This document shows, piece after piece, positions 35,457-44,054 of a DNA stretch of 64,000 nt. The position numbers and the translations under genes were made by a program. The notes below the pieces were generated by a model. That model was given only the letters and a program-made list of their open reading frames with translations. It was not told the origin of the DNA and ran no database searches. The DNA comes from Paenibacillus pinisoli. Its GTDB lineage: Bacteria; Bacillota; Bacilli; Paenibacillales; Paenibacillaceae. The DNA is taken from the NCBI RefSeq assembly GCF_003605435.1, contig NZ_QXQB01000002.1:1178001-1242000 (forward strand), written 5' to 3'. Position 1 is the stretch's first letter. Every line of letters starts with the position of its first letter.

Positions 35457-36245
35457 TTATATTCTATACTCCGGCGCTTCCTCGACCGTGTCTTTCTCGG
35501 TATAAATAGTGCTCCCCAGAATAACGGATCTATCTATGAACTTATACTTGCTGCTATCCTTCAAAGTGCTGCTGTTCCCCAACAAGATTCTATTTTTATC
35601 TGTGGCACGATGGATATACCACTTTTCCGTTTCAAGCCAAATATAGAGCGGACCTTCATTAATGTAATTAGGATTTATCGACTTCAAATCTATATAATTG
35701 AAAACAGCTTTAAACATCGACATACACAATAAAGAAAAGAAGGCGTAACCTATGCTTAATGCTATAAATGTTCCTAGTTTATCTAGATCACTAACTAATC
35801 TCGAATAGTTTTTTATTCCAACTAAATAAGCAGGCATCGCAATGCTGGAAGGAACAAAAAAGAAAAGCAAAAAAAGAAAAACGATAATATTTACGGTTCT
35901 ATACTTTCCAGTGAACAATAGCTTTTTTCCCCTTATCTCTACATTCCACAAGACCCAAAGATGTATAAATATCACTACTATAACCCACACATATCCAAGA
36001 GTTTCGTTGTACTCCGCCTCTATAAAATAAGTTAAAAACAGCATGATTGACGTATACAGCATAATTTGTACAAGACCATTCAACATCACATGCGCGACTT
36101 TCTTCTCTTTTGAGTACAGCTTCTTCTCGAGGTTTGTTGAGGTCAGAAACGTTAATGGGCCAAACTTTATAATAGTGCTTAATATTGCAATAACTGCACC
36201 AGGAATCCCTGCATAAGTAAATATGGTTTTTGCAACGTCTAACAT
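35457..36245 (-). CDS. Hypothetical multi-spanning membrane protein
   Basis: 262 residues, AT-rich codon use unlike the neighbours. Five hydrophobic segments are visible (about residues 8-28, 52-72, 82-102, 118-140 and 160-185). A ~75-residue soluble C-terminal tail follows (LYIWLETEKWYIHRATDKNRILLGNSSTL...IDRSVILGSTIYTEKD). No family recognised. AAGGGGAAG precedes the ATG by about 10 bases. It stands alone between repeat elements, so recent acquisition is plausible. Confidence 0.65.
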   Translation of the reverse strand: MLDVAKTIFTYAGIPGAVIAILSTIIKFGPLTFLTSTNLEKKLYSKEKKVAHVMLNGLVQIMLYTSIMLFLTYFIEAEYNETLGYVWVIVVIFIHLWVLWNVEIRGKKLLFTGKYRTVNIIVFLFLLFFFVPSSIAMPAYLVGIKNYSRLVSDLDKLGTFIALSIGYAFFSLLCMSMFKAVFNYIDLKSINPNYINEGPLYIWLETEKWYIHRATDKNRILLGNSSTLKDSSKYKFIDRSVILGSTIYTEKDTVEEAPEYRI

Positions 36246-36604
36246 TTCTTCTTCCCCTTTTTAGCGATCAGCAATATTTAATGGAGTAAAATACTCTTGT
36301 TAAGTTCGTCTTTTATATACAAATCCCTCCTCCATTTCCTTTTATCTTTTTCTTTTAATATTTTTTCTTATGTATCCAGCCCTTATAAGATCGGTAAGAA
36401 TTGCATGTACCGATTGCTTAAAACGGCAAAGCCCATTACGATACCTATAAGGATGCTCGTCCAGCTGTGAGCGCTTGAAGCGTTCACCCCATGAACGTTT
36501 CAAGGAAATATTTATAAATACGCGCATTCTGTCCCATACTTAGGTCTATCAACTTAAGAGACGACTTCATCTTACTGATTCTTTCAGGAAGGAGAGATCA
36601 GACC
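36246..36604. other. Intergenic region upstream of the nucleoside island
   Basis: AT-rich to 36370, then mixed. A 61-codon minus-strand frame (36342-36527) has no ribosome site or family resemblance, so I do not call it. The region presumably holds the promoter of the regulator gene. No riboswitch was recognised. Confidence 0.35.
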
Positions 36605-38056
36605 ATGGAAAAGGAATTTACATTGACGCAAAAGCTGCTGATCCTGCTCGATTCGGAATATCGCTGGTTTACACTGGCCGAAATCGAAGAGCAGCTTGGC
36701 GTATCGGACAAAACGATCCGTAAAATTATTGACGAAACGGTGCAGGAGCTTCCTCCTTCGATTCATATTGAGATTTCCCGCGGCAAAGGCGTCATACTCC
36801 ATTATGAGAAACGGAATGTCGCGATCGGTGAAGTCATCTCATCCATGTACAGGCAGAGAACCTTATATCAGCTGCTCGATTTGCTGTTCGCCGAAGGGGG
36901 CCAAAGCTCACTGGAAGAGCTCGCCGACAAGCTGTATATGAGCTCCTCCTCGCTTAAGAAACTGATTATCCGGCTCAACAATCATGAATTGAAACGATAT
37001 CACCTGCGCATCGCGTATTCCATGCCTGAGGTCAAAGGCAACGAAATGAATATCCGTTATTTTTATTGGAAGCTGTATCACGATGCCTATGAATTTTCCG
37101 GCTGGCCGTTCCCCGGCATCGATCAGGCTCAAATTCACGAATACATCACCACTATCGAGTCGGAGAATGATATCGTGTATTTCCTCAATGCCAAGCGGAG
37201 CCTGTCCTTTCTGGCCGCCATCATTATGACAAGAGTGCTGCAGGGCAAATATGCAGACGTTCCGAGGGGCCAATACGACTGGGAGAGCAGCATGCTCCAT
37301 TCCTCCGTCACGGCACTTGCCCGCGCGCTGGAGCAGCGGTATTCCATTCATTTGCCGATGGACGAAATCCGGTTTCTTCAGGCCATGTTCAGCCTGGGCC
37401 AATACAACTATTATGACGATGCGAAAATCAGCACGATGATTGCGATGGAGAAAACCAATCTCGTACAGATCCAAGAGGAAAAGTATCAAATCGTCAATCA
37501 TTTTCTGATGCTGGCGCTTACCGCTTTCCCTGCCATAGATATGAATGACCGGTTCATCTGGGAAGTCGGGGAATTCTTCGAAAAGCTGCGGCTGGAGAAT
37601 GTGCTGCCGGGGATGATCGCGATCTCAACAAGCAACCTGACAGACTATGTCCAGAAAGAATGCAGCCCCATGTACCAACGCGTCAGGAGCTGCATGCAGG
37701 AGTGGAGCCTGCGGTATCCCGACATTCTGTACAATGACTATCATCTGACGAAGCTGACGCTATTGATCATCTCCAGCTTGCGCTACAAGAGCAAAAGAGC
37801 GTTCCTGCTGATCGGCGGCGAATTCTCCATCCGCCATTACGTAGCTAAGCTTATCAAGAATGAAATCGGGGACGAGCTGATCATTAACACCTCCATTATG
37901 GAGGGGCTCTCCGATGAAATCATTCAGAAGCACGGCATTGATTTTGTGATCAGCACCTTCCCACTTGAGCTGAATACCGTACCGGTGGTCATCATTTCCA
38001 CCATACCGACTAAACGGGATTTGGAGAATATACGCAAGGAACTAATGCAGCCATGA
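36605..38056 (+). CDS. Mga/PRD-type transcriptional regulator
   Basis: 483 residues. Two N-terminal helix-turn-helix units are seen (LTQKLLILLDSEYRWFTLAEIEEQLGVSDKTIRKII, residues ~7-42; SSLEELADKLYMSSSSLKKLIIRL, ~100-125). They are followed by PRD-like helical domains (~170-390) and a C-terminal PTS EIIB-like fold (~395-483: RAFLLIGGEFSIRHYVAKLI, HGIDFVISTFPLE). The EIIB-like domain has no obvious phosphorylatable Cys. It lies just upstream of the nucleoside genes in the same direction with its own terminator, so it is probably their activator. GGAAGGAGAG precedes the ATG. Confidence 0.8.
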   Translation: MEKEFTLTQKLLILLDSEYRWFTLAEIEEQLGVSDKTIRKIIDETVQELPPSIHIEISRGKGVILHYEKRNVAIGEVISSMYRQRTLYQLLDLLFAEGGQSSLEELADKLYMSSSSLKKLIIRLNNHELKRYHLRIAYSMPEVKGNEMNIRYFYWKLYHDAYEFSGWPFPGIDQAQIHEYITTIESENDIVYFLNAKRSLSFLAAIIMTRVLQGKYADVPRGQYDWESSMLHSSVTALARALEQRYSIHLPMDEIRFLQAMFSLGQYNYYDDAKISTMIAMEKTNLVQIQEEKYQIVNHFLMLALTAFPAIDMNDRFIWEVGEFFEKLRLENVLPGMIAISTSNLTDYVQKECSPMYQRVRSCMQEWSLRYPDILYNDYHLTKLTLLIISSLRYKSKRAFLLIGGEFSIRHYVAKLIKNEIGDELIINTSIMEGLSDEIIQKHGIDFVISTFPLELNTVPVVIISTIPTKRDLENIRKELMQP

Positions 38057-38076
38057 GACCTCATGGTTGCATTTTT
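38045..38076 (+). terminator. Terminator overlapping the regulator stop codon
   Basis: ATGCAGCCATGAG / CTCATGGTTGCAT is a 13-bp stem with one G-T pair, followed by TTTTT. It begins inside the last codons of the regulator gene. Confidence 0.8.
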
Positions 38077-38102
38077 CCGTTAAGCTCCGTAACTTTCTGG
38101 TC

Positions 38103-38131
38103 TTGGTTCTCCCGCCGATTCTTACTATGAT
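38103..38131 (+). promoter_or_regulatory. Probable sigma-A promoter of the deoD-ECF operon
   Basis: TTGGTT (38103-38108) and TATGAT (38126-38131) are separated by 17 bp, between the regulator's terminator and deoD. The -35 box is imperfect, which fits an activated promoter. Confidence 0.5.
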
Positions 38132-38188
38132 GGAGACAGCAAGATAATAAAGCGCTTTCTTAAGAAGGAGGCCAGCAGGAGGAGCAAC

Positions 38189-38899
38189 ATGAGTATACAT
38201 TTGGGAGCAAAATTGGGAGATATCGCAGAACGCGTGCTGCTGCCCGGCGATCCGCTTCGGGCAAAGTTTGTAGCAGAGAACTTCCTGGAGGATGTCCATT
38301 GCTACAACGAAGTGAGAGGCATGTACGGGTATACCGGACTCTATAAAGGAGTTCCAGTGTCGGTCCAAGGCACAGGAATGGGCAACCCAACCATGAGCAT
38401 TTATGCAACAGAGCTGATTCAGGATTACGGTGTCAAAAAGCTGATTCGCATCGGTACATGCGGCGCCATGCAAAAAGAGCTACAGGTCCGCGATATCGTA
38501 CTGGCCCAAGCTGTATCTTCAGACAGCAATCTGATGGAAAAAATATTTTATGGCTGCAATTACGCTCCAACCGCCGACTATGGGATGTTAAGCAAGGCCC
38601 ATCAACTGGCTCAGGAGAAAAGCGTCAATGTCCACGTCGGAAATATCTATAATTCAGATGAATTCTACCGGGAAACGCTGGACCGTCTTCATAAATTTAT
38701 GGATTTCGGCGTGCTCGCGGTGGAGATGGAAAGCGCTGCGCTGTACACGCTGGCCGCCAAGTACGGTGTAAGGGCTCTGTCCATATTAACGGTAGGCAGC
38801 CATCTGCTGACCAATGAACGCTCGTCTCATCAAGACAGCGAGAAGTCCTTCCATGACATGGTGGAAGTAGCGCTTCATACGATCTTGACAGACGAATAG
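38189..38899 (+). CDS. deoD: Purine nucleoside phosphorylase, DeoD type
   Basis: 236 residues, normal for hexameric PNP. Conserved blocks: MSIHLGAKLGDIAERVLLPGDPLRAKFVAE (phosphate-binding GDPLRA), EVRGMYGYTGLYKG, RIGTCGAM, and VLAVEMESAALYTLAAKYGVRALSILTVGSHL (substrate Glu in EMES). In DeoD enzymes the catalytic Asp is in TVSDH; here it is TVGSH, an altered residue worth noting. It cleaves purine (deoxy)ribonucleosides with phosphate. It leads an operon with a transporter and two nucleoside hydrolases. Confidence 0.93.
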   Translation: MSIHLGAKLGDIAERVLLPGDPLRAKFVAENFLEDVHCYNEVRGMYGYTGLYKGVPVSVQGTGMGNPTMSIYATELIQDYGVKKLIRIGTCGAMQKELQVRDIVLAQAVSSDSNLMEKIFYGCNYAPTADYGMLSKAHQLAQEKSVNVHVGNIYNSDEFYRETLDRLHKFMDFGVLAVEMESAALYTLAAKYGVRALSILTVGSHLLTNERSSHQDSEKSFHDMVEVALHTILTDE

Positions 38900-38965
38900 T
38901 CGTTCAAAAAGACGCGCTTTAACGGGTTTCTTTTATGCCAAATATGCTCCTAGGGGGAAAAAGCG

Positions 38966-39565
38966 ATGGGAATCAAACGCGGACTTAAATATGATTTTTC
39001 ATTGTTGGCCATTCTGTTAATTCCAATCGGTATCGCAATCAACTTTGTCGGTGCGCAAATTGTGCTGCTGCTCAAGCTGCCGATCTATCTGAACACCATC
39101 GGAACGATTCTGACCGCGATGATCGGCGGCCCTTGGGTCGGTATGGTTACGGGCGCAAGCACCAATCTCGTAGTCGGAATAACGAACCCGGTCTCGTTCG
39201 CATTTACACCTGTTCAGATGGCCGTCGGCCTGGTAGTCGGCGTGCTGGCGATGAAAGGGATGTATACGAAGCTGTGGAAAGTCATCTTGGCTTCATTAGC
39301 CGTCGTCCTGACCGTATTGATCGTTGCATCTCCAATCCAGGTGCTGATGTTCGGCGGCGCGACCGGCAACTCCTCAGATGCCGTGGTCGCGACATTCCTG
39401 GCTTCGGGACAACAAATATGGACAGCGGTATTCTCAACCAAGATTCTAGTGGAAAGCGTCGATAAAATCCTCACCAATCTCATTGCCTTTGCCATCGTGA
39501 TGAAGATGTCGCCGAGATATTTGTCCAAGCTGAATTACGGCGCTATTTTCATCAAAAAGAAATGA
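38966..39565 (+). CDS. ECF transporter substrate-specific (S) component, probable nucleoside type
   Basis: 199 residues with six hydrophobic helices. It has the typical S-component opening (LLAILLIPIGIAINFVGAQIVLLLKLPIYLNTIGTILTAMIGGPWVGMVTGASTNLVVGIT) and carries AVGLVVGVLAMKG. It would capture the ligand in the membrane and work with the T and two A subunits encoded directly downstream. The neighbouring PNP and nucleoside hydrolases suggest nucleosides or bases as ligand; this is inferred from context only. Confidence 0.82.
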   Translation: MGIKRGLKYDFSLLAILLIPIGIAINFVGAQIVLLLKLPIYLNTIGTILTAMIGGPWVGMVTGASTNLVVGITNPVSFAFTPVQMAVGLVVGVLAMKGMYTKLWKVILASLAVVLTVLIVASPIQVLMFGGATGNSSDAVVATFLASGQQIWTAVFSTKILVESVDKILTNLIAFAIVMKMSPRYLSKLNYGAIFIKKK

Positions 39566-39609
39566 CGTATAGCCAGTAATGGTTGCGCTCTTTAGAAGGA
39601 GGGGTTCTT

Positions 39610-40359
39610 GTGAATAATGAACGGTCCATGTTGAGCCGTCTTTATCCAACAACCAAGTTTTTCATTACCATCACATTATGTTTGGCTGCCTTTATCGTAC
39701 CCGGCTACGGGTTCAGCTACGCCATTCTGCCGATCTGCATGGTGCTCGCCTACTTCGCCGGCAGCTTCAAGGAATTTTCCAATCTGGCGGTCAAGGCCCT
39801 GCTCATGATTGTTGTGTTCATCTTTATTCTGCAATGCTTCTTCTATCCCGGCAAAGACATTATGTGGAGCTGGAGCATCTTCTCCATCAAGCGGGAAGGC
39901 CTGGAATTCGCCCTGTTCCTGACATCCAAAATCGTAGCAGTAGCATCGGCGTTCATTCTGTTCTTCCGCATCACCAAAGTAAAGGATTTGGTCTATTCGC
40001 TGGAACAGGTGGGCTTGCCGTCCAAGGTAACCTATGTGATCTTGTCCACGCTGCAGCTCATTCCGGAGATGAAAAAGCTGACCCATGTCATCATGGATGC
40101 GCAAAAAACAAGAGGCGTCGAGACCGAAGGCAAGCTGTTTGTCCGCATGAAGGCTTTCATACCAACGCTTAGTCCGCTTATTCTAGGCTCGGTGGCAAGC
40201 ACGGAGGAACGGGTATTAACGCTGGAATCGCGGGCTTTCTCAGCCAAAGTGAAGAAAAGCAGCATCTACAAATTGGAGAAAACAAAGCTTGACCGGCTGG
40301 TTCAAATTCTGCTGCTTGTCCTGCTTGTTATCCTAATCGTCTGGAGAGTTGCGCTATGA
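39610..40359 (+). CDS. ecfT: ECF transporter transmembrane (T) component
   Basis: 249 residues from the GTG at 39610, which has AAGGAGGGG about 5 bases upstream; the frame is open back to a TTG at 39583. Five to six membrane helices. The coupling helices end in the family Ala-Arg-Gly-type motifs; DAQKTRGVETEG (first) and LTLESRAFSAK (second) are the regions that contact the ATPases. Its stop overlaps the start of the first ATPase gene by four bases, so it is translationally coupled. Confidence 0.9.
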   Translation: MNNERSMLSRLYPTTKFFITITLCLAAFIVPGYGFSYAILPICMVLAYFAGSFKEFSNLAVKALLMIVVFIFILQCFFYPGKDIMWSWSIFSIKREGLEFALFLTSKIVAVASAFILFFRITKVKDLVYSLEQVGLPSKVTYVILSTLQLIPEMKKLTHVIMDAQKTRGVETEGKLFVRMKAFIPTLSPLILGSVASTEERVLTLESRAFSAKVKKSSIYKLEKTKLDRLVQILLLVLLVILIVWRVAL

Positions 40360-41216
40360 GTATGATTACGATCAAGAATTTATCCTACCAATACCCCATT
40401 AGCGAGACCGATGCGCTCAAGGACGTGAATGTAACCATTGAGAAAGGCAAGCTGTATGCGCTGGTTGGCGCCAACGGGGGCGGAAAAACAACCCTATGCA
40501 ACGTCATCCGCGGGTTTATCCCCCATTTCTACAAAGGGGATCTGCGCGGCGAGATGCTGATCGAAGGCAAGGATATCCGCGAGTGGGAATTGGGCGAGCT
40601 TTCGCAAAAAATCGGCTATGTCTTCCAGAATCCTTTTACCCAAATTAGCGGCGTAAAGGATAACGTATTCGAAGAAATCGCATTTGGCCTTGAAAATCTG
40701 GGCATGGAGCCCGAGCTTATCCGGGAAAAGGTAGCCCAGGTTATTGAGATGCTTGGAATCGGCTATTTGCGGGATAAAAACCCGTTCGAGCTCTCCGGCG
40801 GCCAGAAGCAGCGGGTTGCCCTCGCTTCCATTATCGTCATGGAGCCGGATGTGCTGGTCATTGACGAGCCGACCTCACAGCTGGATCCGAAGGGGACGGA
40901 AGAAGTGTTCAAGATTATTGAGCTGATGAAGAAGAAAGGAAAAACCATCATTCTCGTCGAGCACAAAATCGAGCTGATTGCCGAATATGCCGATTACGTC
41001 ATCCTTCTGAACGAGGGTGAAGTGGTCATGCAAGGAAATACGAAAGAGATTCTTACCGATGAGCGCTCGCTTTCATTCGGGGCCGCTCTCCCTCAATATT
41101 CGATGTTCGGCCTGGAAATGCGCAAGCGCGGGATGGATCTCGGCACGATTCCGTTAACGGAAAAAGAAGCGATCGAAGCCGTGAAGGCTTGGATGAAGAA
41201 GGAGGTTAAAGCATGA
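40356..41216 (+). CDS. ecfA: ECF transporter ATPase (A component, first)
   Basis: 286 residues. Walker A is GANGGGKTT (Gly-rich variant), Q-loop YVFQNPFTQ, signature LSGGQKQR, Walker B VLVIDEPTSQLD, and switch His in LVEHKIE. All catalytic elements are intact. The C-terminal extension (about residue 225 on) is typical of ECF ATPases. The gene overlaps both neighbours by four bases. It powers import together with the second ATPase. Confidence 0.93.
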   Translation: MSMITIKNLSYQYPISETDALKDVNVTIEKGKLYALVGANGGGKTTLCNVIRGFIPHFYKGDLRGEMLIEGKDIREWELGELSQKIGYVFQNPFTQISGVKDNVFEEIAFGLENLGMEPELIREKVAQVIEMLGIGYLRDKNPFELSGGQKQRVALASIIVMEPDVLVIDEPTSQLDPKGTEEVFKIIELMKKKGKTIILVEHKIELIAEYADYVILLNEGEVVMQGNTKEILTDERSLSFGAALPQYSMFGLEMRKRGMDLGTIPLTEKEAIEAVKAWMKKEVKA

Positions 41217-42019
41217 GCTTCCTCACTTTGACGAACGTATCCTTTGCCTATCCGAATGGCTACAAAGCAGTGGATGGAGTCAACATGAGCTTCAAAAAAG
41301 GCGAATCGGTTGCCATTGTAGGACAGAACGGCGCGGGTAAAACAACGACGGTTAAGATGATGAACGGGCTGCTGAAGCCTTCCGAAGGTGACGTCCTCAT
41401 TGATGGCTGGAACACGCGGGATTATACAACCGCGCAAATATCGAGAAAGGTCGGTTATGTGTTCCAAAACCCGGATGACCAGATCTTTCATAACGATGTG
41501 TACAGCGAGATTGAATTCGGCCCCCGCAAGCTGGGTCTGCCGGAGGATCAGGTCAAAGCGAACGTCATGAAAGCGGCGGAGCTGGCCGGGGTCGTCCCCT
41601 ATCTGAAGGACAATCCCTACAACTTGCCCTACTCTATGCGCAAATTCGTCACCATTGCCTCCGTCATAGCGATGGATTCCAGTGTCATCATTCTGGACGA
41701 GCCTACAGCAGGCCAGGATATTCCCGCTATGGAGCGGCTGTCTCATCTCATTGAGACATTAAGCAAGGAAGGAAAAACCATTATCACCATCACGCATGAT
41801 ATGGAATTTGTCGTGAACAACTTCCAGCGCGTCATCGTCATGGCGAACCGCCGGGTCATTGCGGATGACGACAAGAGGTCTATCTTCTGGGAACTTGATG
41901 TCCTGGAGCAGGCGATGCTGAAGCAGCCGCATATTAGCAGGCTCAGTTACTCCCTGGGTATCGGCGGCAATATCCTGACGATACCAGAGCTCGCGGACGA
42001 GCTTGCCAAGCATAAGTAA
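41213..42019 (+). CDS. ecfA: ECF transporter ATPase (A' component, degenerate signature)
   Basis: 268 residues. Walker A GQNGAGKTT, Q-loop YVFQNPDDQIFHNDVYSEI, Walker B VIILDEPTAGQD and switch His (ITHDME) are intact. The ABC signature, normally LSGGQ, reads PYSMRKF just before VTIASVIAMDSS. In the heterodimer one composite ATP site would then lack a normal signature, a pattern known in asymmetric ABC pairs. It follows the first ATPase with a four-base overlap. Confidence 0.92.
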   Translation: MSFLTLTNVSFAYPNGYKAVDGVNMSFKKGESVAIVGQNGAGKTTTVKMMNGLLKPSEGDVLIDGWNTRDYTTAQISRKVGYVFQNPDDQIFHNDVYSEIEFGPRKLGLPEDQVKANVMKAAELAGVVPYLKDNPYNLPYSMRKFVTIASVIAMDSSVIILDEPTAGQDIPAMERLSHLIETLSKEGKTIITITHDMEFVVNNFQRVIVMANRRVIADDDKRSIFWELDVLEQAMLKQPHISRLSYSLGIGGNILTIPELADELAKHK

Positions 42020-42038
42020 GGGTGTAAGGAGTGACGAT

Positions 42039-42986
42039 ATGGAGCAGGTAAAGCACATCCTGTTGGATGTGGATACCGGCGTGGATGATGCTCTGGCGCT
42101 CATCTATGCCGTTAAATCCAAAAAGCTGTATATAGAAGGCATCACCACTGTATTCGGCAATGTGGATGTGCAGCAAGCGACAGACAATACACTTAGGGTG
42201 CTGGCATTGGCCCAGCCCCGTTACGATATTCCGGTTGCTATGGGTGCGAACGCTCCTTTGTTTCGTCCCCGCCGCGAGAACGTAACCGCCATTCACGGAG
42301 CCAACGGCCTTGCCGGATACGAGCTGCCCCAGTCGGGCCAGTCGCTGGTGGACGAGAGAGCATCCGATTTCATCGTTCGAAAGGTGCGGGAACAAGCGCA
42401 TGATATTACGCTGGTATTCACCGGCAGGCTGACCAATCTGGCAGTCGCGCTCGCCAAGGACCCGTCTATTGCACAGAAGGCGAAGCTGGTGCTGATGGGA
42501 GGCGCCGTCAAAGTGCCAGGCAATACAACGCCAGTGTCTGAGGCTAACATCCATGGCGATCCTGAAGCGGCGCACCGGGTGTTCGAATCCGGCATTCCGA
42601 TTACGATGGTCGGCCTGGACGTGACCGGCAAGGCTAAATTCGGCGAAACGCATTTTCATGAGCTGATGAACGGCTTTACGGATGAACAGGCCGCATTAAA
42701 AGCATTCATGCATCATATCTTCACATTCAGCTTTGAGGCAAGCGAACGCTTGAATGAGGGCAAAAACAGACTGATGCATGATCCGCTGGCAATCGCTGTC
42801 GTCGAGGATGCTTCTTTTGTGGAGATGGAGAATTATTACGTATATATAGAGACAAAGGGACAATTATCCTCAGGTGCTACCTTAGTCGACTTCAGAGCGC
42901 CGCAGTCACGGACCAATGCCTCCGTATGCATGCGCGTCCGTGAAGAGGCATTCCTGCAGCATTACATTCGCACGGTGCTGTCATAA
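42039..42986 (+). CDS. Nucleoside hydrolase (IunH/Rih family), first copy
   Basis: 315 residues from the ATG at 42039, 7 bases after AAGGAG; the open frame extends upstream into the ATPase gene. The calcium-binding motif LDVDTGVDDALAL is at residues ~9-21. MGANAPLF, TGRLTNLAVAL, LVLMGGAVKVPGN, EANIHGDPEAAHRVF and DPLAIAV are further family blocks. It hydrolyses N-ribosides to base and ribose. The DPLA pocket lacks the usual H before DPLA in some relatives but has MHDPLA here. It is in the ECF operon, so it acts on imported nucleosides. Confidence 0.92.
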   Translation: MEQVKHILLDVDTGVDDALALIYAVKSKKLYIEGITTVFGNVDVQQATDNTLRVLALAQPRYDIPVAMGANAPLFRPRRENVTAIHGANGLAGYELPQSGQSLVDERASDFIVRKVREQAHDITLVFTGRLTNLAVALAKDPSIAQKAKLVLMGGAVKVPGNTTPVSEANIHGDPEAAHRVFESGIPITMVGLDVTGKAKFGETHFHELMNGFTDEQAALKAFMHHIFTFSFEASERLNEGKNRLMHDPLAIAVVEDASFVEMENYYVYIETKGQLSSGATLVDFRAPQSRTNASVCMRVREEAFLQHYIRTVLS

Positions 42987-43013
42987 CCGTCAGACGAAGG
43001 AGGAGCATGATTG

Positions 43014-43949
43014 ATGCACCGAATATTATTGGATGTAGATACAGGGGTTGACGATGCGCTGGCGATTGCCTACGCCGTCCGGTCCTCGGATCTGGATGTC
43101 ATCGGGATCACAACCTGCTTCGGCAACGTGCCGGTTGACCGCGCGACGCGCAATACGCTCCATGTGCTGGAGCGGTTAGGAGCAACCGAGATTCCTGTCG
43201 CCATGGGTGAAGCCGCCCCGCTGTTCCATCCCTCCAAGGAGGCATATCCCGCTCAATTTCATGGAGAGAATGGGCTTGGCGATCTGGCATTCCCCGATCC
43301 GGCGGGCAAGCCGGTATCAACGTCAGCGGCGGCCTTTATGGTGGATCAGATCAGGCGATACCCGAAGCAGGTAACGCTGATCTGTGTCGGCCCATTGACC
43401 AATCTGGCCGCCGCTATTCTGCAAGCGCCGGAGATTACAACGCTGGTGCGGCAGGTTATTATAATGGGCGGAGCTGTGGAGGTGGCGGGAAACCGCCGGA
43501 TGCATGCGGAAGCGAATGTGTACTCCGACCCGGAGGCGGCTCAGCTCGTCTTCCAATCCGGAGCCCCGATTACGCTAGTCGGACTGGATGTGACGATGCA
43601 GACAGAGCTTAAGCTGGAGGATATTCAGCGCTGGCGAGAACTGAATTCAGACCTTGCCGGCTTCCTGGCGGATATTACCTCCTGCTATATCGAAGGCTAT
43701 CGGCAAGCTTATGGCGACCGGACAGGCTGTGCACTGCATGATCCGCTGGCTGTTGCCGTTGCGATCGATCCGAGCCTGGTCGCGGTTCAGCCGATGGTTC
43801 TCCAGGTTGACCTGGAGGGTGTCCACTCCTACGGCAGAACCGTAGCCGACCTGCGCCCGCGCTGTACGGACCAGCCGAACGTCAACGTCTGCACGAGTGT
43901 CGACGCCAAGCGGTTTCAGGAGCATTTTATGGGGACATTAATGTCATAA
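43014..43949 (+). CDS. Nucleoside hydrolase (IunH/Rih family), second copy
   Basis: 311 residues from the ATG at 43014, 8 bases after AAGGAGGAG; a TTG at 43011 is in frame. LLDVDTGVDDALAIAY, MGEAAPLF, GENGLGDLAFP, VGPLTNLAAAI, IIMGGAVEVAGN, EANVYSDPEAA and LHDPLAVAV are the family motifs. It is clearly paralogous to the preceding gene but only moderately similar, so the two probably have different base preferences. Last gene of the operon, followed by two terminators. Confidence 0.92.
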   Translation: MHRILLDVDTGVDDALAIAYAVRSSDLDVIGITTCFGNVPVDRATRNTLHVLERLGATEIPVAMGEAAPLFHPSKEAYPAQFHGENGLGDLAFPDPAGKPVSTSAAAFMVDQIRRYPKQVTLICVGPLTNLAAAILQAPEITTLVRQVIIMGGAVEVAGNRRMHAEANVYSDPEAAQLVFQSGAPITLVGLDVTMQTELKLEDIQRWRELNSDLAGFLADITSCYIEGYRQAYGDRTGCALHDPLAVAVAIDPSLVAVQPMVLQVDLEGVHSYGRTVADLRPRCTDQPNVNVCTSVDAKRFQEHFMGTLMS

Positions 43950-43960
43950 ATTGCAGCATA

Positions 43961-44040
43961 AGGAGTGTGCGCTAGGAGCGTACGCTCCTTTTTGATCTGC
44001 TTCCAGCGGCAAGGATTCCATCCTTAACCGCCGCTTTTTT
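43961..44040 (+). terminator. Double intrinsic terminator of the nucleoside operon
   Basis: The first hairpin, AGGAGTGTGCGCT / AGCGTACGCTCCT, ends in TTTTT (43961-43992). The second, AGCGGC-AGGAT / ATCCT-GCCGCT, ends in TTTTTT (44005-44040). Confidence 0.8.
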
Positions 44041-44054
44041 GCATTTGAAAAACC

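Noticed and set aside
36342..36527. 61-codon minus-strand frame upstream of the Mga-type regulator
   Set aside because: No ribosome site, no family resemblance, basic composition typical of a chance frame.
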